A DNA stretch of 9,123 nt, from assembly GCA_902513935.1 (NCBI GenBank), contig CABXOR010000056.1, positions 1 to 9,123 on the forward strand, given 5' to 3'. A program made the position numbers and the translations under genes. The notes beneath the pieces are model-generated. The model searched no databases. It was not told the DNA's origin and saw only the letters and a program-made list of their open reading frames with translations. Below, piece after piece: positions 5,484 through 9,123 of this stretch. This stretch comes from an uncultured SAR324 cluster bacterium. Lineage in GTDB: Bacteria; SAR324; NAC60-12. Within the stretch, counting starts at the first letter, position 1. Each line of letters begins with the position of its first letter.

Positions 5484-5505
5484 TTCCTGAAATGATTGTC
5501 AGGAA
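5484..5505 (-). other. Stem-loop overlapping the ndk stop codon, with repeated flank
   Basis: On the minus strand TTCCTGA (5505-5499, including the TGA stop of ndk) pairs perfectly with TCAGGAA (5490-5484) across an 8-nt loop. The loop-side sequence GACAATCAT occurs again directly downstream (forward ATGATTGTC at 5492-5500 and 5472-5480, 20 bp apart). No U-run follows, so it is not a plain intrinsic terminator; it may protect the 3' end or slow ribosomes at the stop. Confidence 0.35.
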
Positions 5506-5930
5506 ACTGAATTTACACATTCAGTCTGTGAGAAAAAATATGAACTCTCAATTACCGCATTTTCAAGACTGTCTGAACCATGTACAGTATTTTCACCAAG
5601 ACTTTCCGCAAAATCACGTCTTATTGTTCCCTCATCCGCATCAGTTGGATTAGTTGCCCCCATGATCTCACGGTGATATTTAACCGCATTTTCACCTTCC
5701 AGTATTGAAACTACAACTGGACCGGAACTCATAAATTCCGTCAGTTCCACAAAGAATGGCCGTTCCCGATGAACTGCATAAAATCCTTCTGCTTCAAGTT
5801 TTGACATATGAATCATTTTGGTTGCAACAATACGAAGGCCTTTTTCTTCAAAGCGGCTGAGTATTTTTCCCACAAGGTTACGGCGAACACCATCTGGTTT
5901 TATGATTGAAAATGTTTGTTCTAAAGCCAT
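5499..5930 (-). CDS. ndk: Nucleoside diphosphate kinase
   Basis: 143 residues, the standard bacterial length. The enzyme transfers the gamma-phosphate from an NTP (mainly ATP) to NDPs through a phospho-histidine, balancing NTP and dNTP pools in the cytoplasm. The N-terminus has the family signature [20 protein letters not shown] with catalytic-site Lys11. Further along are [19 protein letters not shown] (55-73), REIMGATNP (87-95) and [20 protein letters not shown] (101-120), in which His117 is the phosphorylated residue and NxVHGSDS the classical active-site motif. The end, ESSYFF plus a ten-residue tail, is ordinary. AAGGA lies about 4 nt before the ATG. It follows hisH by 98 bp on the same strand, so it may be the last gene of that transcript or have its own promoter. 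It converges with engB. Confidence 0.97.
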   Translation of the reverse strand: MALEQTFSIIKPDGVRRNLVGKILSRFEEKGLRIVATKMIHMSKLEAEGFYAVHRERPFFVELTEFMSSGPVVVSILEGENAVKYHREIMGATNPTDADEGTIRRDFAESLGENTVHGSDSLENAVIESSYFFSQTECVNSVS

Positions 5931-5995
5931 TTTTCCTTTTTAATCAAGGTTTAATATTGTTTGTGAAAATTATTCATACTAAATCCTGCAGTTAA

Positions 5996-6019
5996 TTAAC
6001 ACTGATAATTAGTGTGTAA
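5996..6019 (-). other. Small stem-loop between hisH and ndk
   Basis: TTAACACT (5996-6003) pairs with AGTGT-TAA (6011-6019, one bulged G) across a 7-nt loop, about 10 nt after the hisH stop on the minus strand. It is not followed by a U-run. It could weaken transcription or stabilise the upstream message between the histidine genes and ndk, but its role is unproven. Confidence 0.28.
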
Positions 6020-6028
6020 AACAAGCCA

Positions 6029-6631
6029 CTAAGTGAGTGTACAGAAGTTTTTCAACAGTTGCAGTCCCGCATTTTGACTCTTTTCCGGATGAAACTGAAC
6101 TCCCCACAAGTTGTCTTTGCGAACAACTGCGGCAAAGTCATAACCGTAATTTGAGAGACCCAAAACGTGCTCACTGATTTCCAAATTCAAATGATAAGAA
6201 TGCACAAAATAAAAATGCATCTCATCGGCAACATTTTTAAAAAGCGGATCTTTTTGCTGCTGAGATACCTGATTCCATCCAATCTGGGGAATTTTCAGTT
6301 CATGCTGAAAACGCTTAACTTTACCTGGAATCCAGCCCAAACCCACACGAGTACCATCTTCTTCGCTTTCGTCCATCATCAATTGTGCTCCTACGCAAAT
6401 TCCCAGCAAAGGAGTTCCTGCCTGAACTTTTTCCTGCAAAGCTTCCAGCATTCCTGAGTTTCGAAAATGTTCCATAGCCGGACCAAATGCTCCCACTCCC
6501 GGAAGCAGAATCCTGTCTGCTTTCCTTACCTCATCTGCATTAGAAACGAGCTGATTTTCCACACCGGAAAAATCCAGTGCGTTTTTCAGATTGTATAGAT
6601 TTCCAACTTTGTAATCGATGATTACGTTCAT
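6029..6631 (-). CDS. hisH: Imidazole glycerol phosphate synthase, glutaminase subunit HisH
   Basis: 200 residues, the normal length. HisH hydrolyses glutamine and channels ammonia to HisF, which makes imidazole glycerol phosphate and AICAR in histidine synthesis. It is a class I glutamine amidotransferase: LLPGVGAFG (42-50) forms the oxyanion region, LLGICVGAQLMM (75-86) carries the nucleophile Cys79, and GVQFHPEKSQ (177-186) supplies His181 and Glu183. PQIGWNQV (115-122) and FVHSYH (142-147) are further HisH marks. The nucleophile elbow reads ICVGAQ where ICLGMQ is usual; the catalytic residues are intact. The start is 5 nt after the hisB stop, so the two are surely co-translated. A purine-rich AAGGAAG lies inside the hisB end, about 12 nt upstream. 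HisF, its obligate partner, is not encoded next to it. Confidence 0.97.
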   Translation of the reverse strand: MNVIIDYKVGNLYNLKNALDFSGVENQLVSNADEVRKADRILLPGVGAFGPAMEHFRNSGMLEALQEKVQAGTPLLGICVGAQLMMDESEEDGTRVGLGWIPGKVKRFQHELKIPQIGWNQVSQQQKDPLFKNVADEMHFYFVHSYHLNLEISEHVLGLSNYGYDFAAVVRKDNLWGVQFHPEKSQNAGLQLLKNFCTLT

Positions 6632-6636
6632 GCCTG

Positions 6637-7230
6637 TCAGAGACTTCCTTTTGTAGAAACCACTTCTGTACGTCGTGGATCTGACTCAACAGCCTTACGC
6701 AGGGCACGCGCCATTGACTTGAACATGCCTTCGCATTTGTGATGGTCGTTGATTCCGTATAATATCGACAGGTGCAGAGTCATTTTTGACGAGATAGCAA
6801 GTGATTTGAAAAAGTGGTTGATCATCTGCGTATCCAATTGACCAATGCTAGGGTGCGAAAATTCACCTGAAAAGACAAATTCCGGACGTCCGGACAAATC
6901 CAAAACAGCCCGGATTAACGCTTCGTCCATGGGCACATACGAATGACCGTAGCGGGAAATCCCTTTCTTTTCACCAACGGCTTCTGCCAACGCACTACCT
7001 AGAGCAAGCCCGATATCTTCTGTAGAGTGATGCGCATCAATTTCCAAATCACCACTGCATGATAATTTCAAATCAAACAAACCGTGAAAAGCCCATAAAT
7101 TCAGCATGTGGTCCAGAAAACCAATTCCAGTATTAATTTCAGATTTTCCGGAACCGTCAAGATTCAGTTCAAGTTTAATTTTTGTTTCTTTGGTTTTGCG
7201 CTCAATTTTCGCGACTCTTTTTTGTTTCAT
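6637..7230 (-). CDS. hisB: Imidazoleglycerol-phosphate dehydratase HisB
   Basis: 197 residues, the size of the monofunctional enzyme; the histidinol-phosphatase domain fused to HisB in enterics is absent. It dehydrates imidazole glycerol phosphate to imidazole acetol phosphate using two Mn ions. Both halves of the duplicated fold are complete. Metal and substrate motifs are GIGFLDHML (35-43), DAHHSTEDIGLALG (65-78), MDEALIRAVLDLSGRP (101-116), and NDHHKCEGMFKSMARALR (161-178), with the closing DPRRTEVVSTKGSL. The start is supported by AAGGGG about 5 nt before the ATG. It sits 32 bp after the outer-membrane barrel gene and 5 bp before hisH, so all three are probably on one transcript. In many bacteria hisA and hisF follow hisH; here ndk does. 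Confidence 0.97.
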   Translation of the reverse strand: MKQKRVAKIERKTKETKIKLELNLDGSGKSEINTGIGFLDHMLNLWAFHGLFDLKLSCSGDLEIDAHHSTEDIGLALGSALAEAVGEKKGISRYGHSYVPMDEALIRAVLDLSGRPEFVFSGEFSHPSIGQLDTQMINHFFKSLAISSKMTLHLSILYGINDHHKCEGMFKSMARALRKAVESDPRRTEVVSTKGSL

Positions 7231-7262
7231 AGGTCCCCTTATAGTTTGTTAAAAGCGACAGT

Positions 7263-8843
7263 TCAGAAAGAGTAAGTCAAACGTCCTGCAAAGTGAAAAA
7301 TCATATCTTTCCTTCCGGTAGGGACTGTTTGGTCATCATAACTGAATGCTCTAGCCGGCTGAAATGCATTTAGATCCAAATCTACGTTTGCGTGACCAGC
7401 CATTTTCAGTGTAAATGTATTGTCCCACTCAATGCCGATCATACTGGATTTAGTCCCGTTCGAGTCAAGCACAGGCTTGATGCGCTTTAGTTCGTAAAGA
7501 CCAAATCGATAAACAGTAGTTGTTTCCGGAATGTCATAGCGATAACGAAAACCACCCATTTGAGTATTATTAATTGAGTGCCCCAAGCCGGTACCACTGT
7601 TCAGGTCGGGGCTACCTCCGTTGAAATAAAATTGGGTTCCGCTGTACGTTCCTGGTGAAATTTCGTAAAAACCTTCCAGGCCGCGAAGGTAATTTGTACC
7701 TTTTCTGCTGCTGTCATCAAGTTGTTCATCACCCTGGGCCATCATTCCGACAAGCATATATTCTTCACCCGGTTTTTTCCAACTGATTTCCAGTTCAGCT
7801 GCTCCGCCTGATATTTTTCTTTTATCCATGTTATGCCTGTCATCATACTGGAAATAATTCCGATTGCCCTGATTTGAAATAATGTCGGCATAAACACCCC
7901 AAACAGGTGTTTCCCACTGCATACGCAGTCCAAAATATTCCTGTTCATGTGCATTGTAATAAATTGGCTTACAGCTTGAGTTGAGAGTATAAGCCGACAG
8001 GCTCGTATTACAATCACTTCCTGAGGTAAACCCTCCACTTGCCAAACTGGAAAGAGTACTGCTGGAGAGACGTTTTGCAGGTATATTATTCATTCCCAGT
8101 GGGACATCATGTTCTGTGTATTTGATACGGAACATTTCAATTCGAAAAGAATCGATAACTTCGCCCTCTGAATCTACCTCGTGCCAAAAAGGATAGTCGA
8201 GTGAAAAGAAGTACAGCCAGTCTCCATCTGCAGAAGAAAGCTTCATTCCTCCAATTTCATAACACCAGGTTCCAGCCTTGCAGCGTTGCGAATAACCACT
8301 GAGGATTCCGGAAAACACCTTGCCGTTACGGTCTCCTATGTTAATCGCATGTTTACCGATTTTTGTTACTTCATTCGGATTTCTGTTGAGTTCCAGATAT
8401 GATTGCCGTGCATATAGATTTGCAGTTTGGGACTCTGCTCCAGTTGTACGTGAACTTCGTGAAGTCCTGATGTCAGACTGGTATATAGCTTCCTGATTAG
8501 TTGCAAGTTCCAGGTTTATTGAAATTATACGATGCACAGTTGAGCGCAGGCGTAAACGTAAATCCTGATCAAAAGAAAACTCTTCCGCTGAGTTGGTTTC
8601 TGTTCGTGATACAGGAAGAGATGTTGAATTAATCTTTGAAATTCTCAGTCTGTAATCTCCAGATAATTCAACTCCAGGGGAAAATATCAGGTGTTCTTTA
8701 CGCTCAGAAACATCACCTCGCTCAAGGGGTACAAAATGAGTTTGAGCTGTTGCTGTACCTGGATCTGTTAACAAAACAAATAAAACTAGTGCAGGAACAA
8801 TCGAAAACAAACGGAAAAAACATATCCGCAAACAGGCTGGCAT
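7263..8843 (-). CDS. Outer-membrane beta-barrel protein, porin / alginate-export-like, substrate unknown
   Basis: 526 residues. Residues 1-33 form a Sec signal peptide (MPACLRICFFRLFSIVPALV, more hydrophobic residues, then GTATA with cleavage likely before Gln34). The mature chain is made of alternating polar/apolar strands with aromatic girdles, such as GDYRLRIS (62-69) and FDQDLRLRLRS (91-101). It ends GRLTYSF, a C-terminal Phe beta-signal recognised by the BAM complex. The segment KIGKHAINIGDRNGKVFSG (161-179) recalls the 'GRQ...yGdgr..G' stretch of alginate-export/AlgE-like and related 16-18-strand channels, a resemblance judged by eye. Four cysteines in the mature chain fall into two pairs (188/194 and 278/291) in loop-like segments, which suggests periplasm-formed disulfides. 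No strong Shine-Dalgarno precedes the ATG. It is 32 bp upstream of hisB and so likely co-transcribed with it. Confidence 0.85.
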   Translation of the reverse strand: MPACLRICFFRLFSIVPALVLFVLLTDPGTATAQTHFVPLERGDVSERKEHLIFSPGVELSGDYRLRISKINSTSLPVSRTETNSAEEFSFDQDLRLRLRSTVHRIISINLELATNQEAIYQSDIRTSRSSRTTGAESQTANLYARQSYLELNRNPNEVTKIGKHAINIGDRNGKVFSGILSGYSQRCKAGTWCYEIGGMKLSSADGDWLYFFSLDYPFWHEVDSEGEVIDSFRIEMFRIKYTEHDVPLGMNNIPAKRLSSSTLSSLASGGFTSGSDCNTSLSAYTLNSSCKPIYYNAHEQEYFGLRMQWETPVWGVYADIISNQGNRNYFQYDDRHNMDKRKISGGAAELEISWKKPGEEYMLVGMMAQGDEQLDDSSRKGTNYLRGLEGFYEISPGTYSGTQFYFNGGSPDLNSGTGLGHSINNTQMGGFRYRYDIPETTTVYRFGLYELKRIKPVLDSNGTKSSMIGIEWDNTFTLKMAGHANVDLDLNAFQPARAFSYDDQTVPTGRKDMIFHFAGRLTYSF

Positions 8844-8857
8844 AAGACTCTGAAAAG

Positions 8858-8897
8858 AAAGAGGATAGATGACTTGTATAATTATTAAAAGAGGATA
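8858..8897. repeat. Two AAAGAGGATA direct repeats, 30 bp apart
   Basis: AAAGAGGATA occurs at 8858-8867 and exactly again at 8888-8897, a 30-bp period or about three helical turns. Both copies lie between the possible promoter and the start of the outer-membrane barrel gene, on the same face of the helix, as a pair of operator half-sites would. They could also act in the mRNA leader. Chance is possible in such AT-rich sequence. Confidence 0.35.
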
Positions 8898-8909
8898 ATT
8901 TATACTTGA

Positions 8910-8938
8910 ATATTAGTAGATTAAGTTAAGAATAGCAA
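8910..8938 (-). promoter_or_regulatory. Possible promoter for the barrel-hisB-hisH transcript
   Basis: On the minus strand, TTGCTA (8938-8933) and TAATAT (8915-8910) are 17 nt apart, each matching the consensus at 4 of 6 positions. Transcription would start near 8903, giving a leader of about 60 nt that includes both AAAGAGGATA repeats. The match is modest and the upstream gene ends only 130 bp from the barrel start, so read-through from it cannot be excluded. Confidence 0.3.
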
Positions 8939-8973
8939 GTTTTTTTCAGCTCAACGTTTGTATATTCAACCCA

Positions 8974-9123
8974 TTATATACTTTCAATAATACGGTTACG
9001 CTGTGTGTTACTGGTTTCTAAGTCATGAGTTAACTTTCGATTTATTTCCATCTGTTTTACTGACCAGCTAATGACTGCACGAATAATATCAACTTCAAGA
9101 TCCAAACAATTTCCGTATTTTTT
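8974..9123 (-). CDS. C-terminal end of an unidentified protein (runs off right edge)
   Basis: The last 49 codons of a minus-strand gene enter from the right edge and stop at TAA (8976-8974). The readable end contains CLDLEVDIIRAVISW followed by SVKQMEINRKLTHDLETSNT and a basic/polar finish, QRNRIIESI. It is fully open and has a typical amphipathic-helix composition: heptad-like hydrophobics in a charged background, perhaps a coiled coil. This makes it more convincing than a chance frame. Too little is present to name the family. It is followed after 287 nt, in the same direction, by hisB's upstream neighbour, the barrel gene, whose start is 130 bp away. Confidence 0.6.
   Translation of the reverse strand, partial: KKYGNCLDLEVDIIRAVISWSVKQMEINRKLTHDLETSNTQRNRIIESI

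Noticed and set aside
6167..6457. Plus-strand 96-codon frame
   Set aside because: Antisense to hisH, where catalytic motifs are intact.
7742..8038. Minus-strand 98-codon frame
   Set aside because: Alternate frame within the outer-membrane barrel gene; composition looks like out-of-frame translation.
8636..8845. Plus-strand 69-codon frame
   Set aside because: Antisense to the signal peptide and first strands of the barrel protein.
1..9123. CRISPR array, toxin-antitoxin, phage defence or retron-type system
   Set aside because: No regularly spaced repeats, no small paired toxin/antitoxin genes, and no nuclease, reverse transcriptase or recombinase domain were visible on either strand.

Overview
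The window looks like chromosomal DNA from an AT-rich Gram-negative bacterium, most likely a proteobacterium. The support is a Sec-exported solute-binding protein, an outer-membrane beta-barrel ending in a C-terminal Phe, an EngB GTPase and standard histidine and nucleotide genes. The strain cannot be named from the sequence. A marine heterotroph would fit the gene content, but that is a guess.

Left part (1-3499, AT-rich, accessory-like). On the minus strand, in transcription order, lie a 10-TM EamA/DMT transporter, a family-3 amino-acid-binding protein, and, running off the left edge, the first 28 codons of an amino-acid ABC permease that a long-ORF search misses. The binding protein and permease probably form one polar amino acid importer, but they are separated by 628 bp. 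That gap holds a plus-strand intrinsic terminator, a perfect 9-bp hairpin and a possible promoter, together a candidate plus-strand small RNA, followed by a possible decayed transposase. The 847-bp gap at 2653-3499 holds only debris: a tRNA-Ser-like 3' half, fragmentary reading frames, and 12-bp tandem and inverted repeats with the core TATACCCCCAA. This gap lies directly downstream of an intact tRNA-Ser(GGA), so it reads as the scar of a tRNA-targeted integrative element.

Middle (3500-5270). tRNA-Ser(GGA) is transcribed leftward. Divergent from it is a plus-strand pair: a polytopic membrane protein with an acidic tail, overlapping by 4 nt (ATGA) the ribosome-assembly GTPase gene engB.

Right part (5271-9123, minus strand, higher GC). 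In transcription order: the 3' end of an unidentified gene, an outer-membrane barrel protein, hisB, hisH and ndk. The barrel-hisB gap is 32 bp and the hisB-hisH gap is 5 bp, so these three are probably one transcript; ndk follows after 98 bp. HisH makes ammonia for imidazole-glycerol-phosphate synthesis and HisB dehydrates that product, but hisF and hisA are not adjacent, so the histidine pathway is split in this genome.

No clearly new multi-gene system is visible. The points most worth a second look are the candidate small RNA inside the importer locus, the tRNA-Ser-linked scar, and the outer-membrane barrel placed ahead of hisBH.
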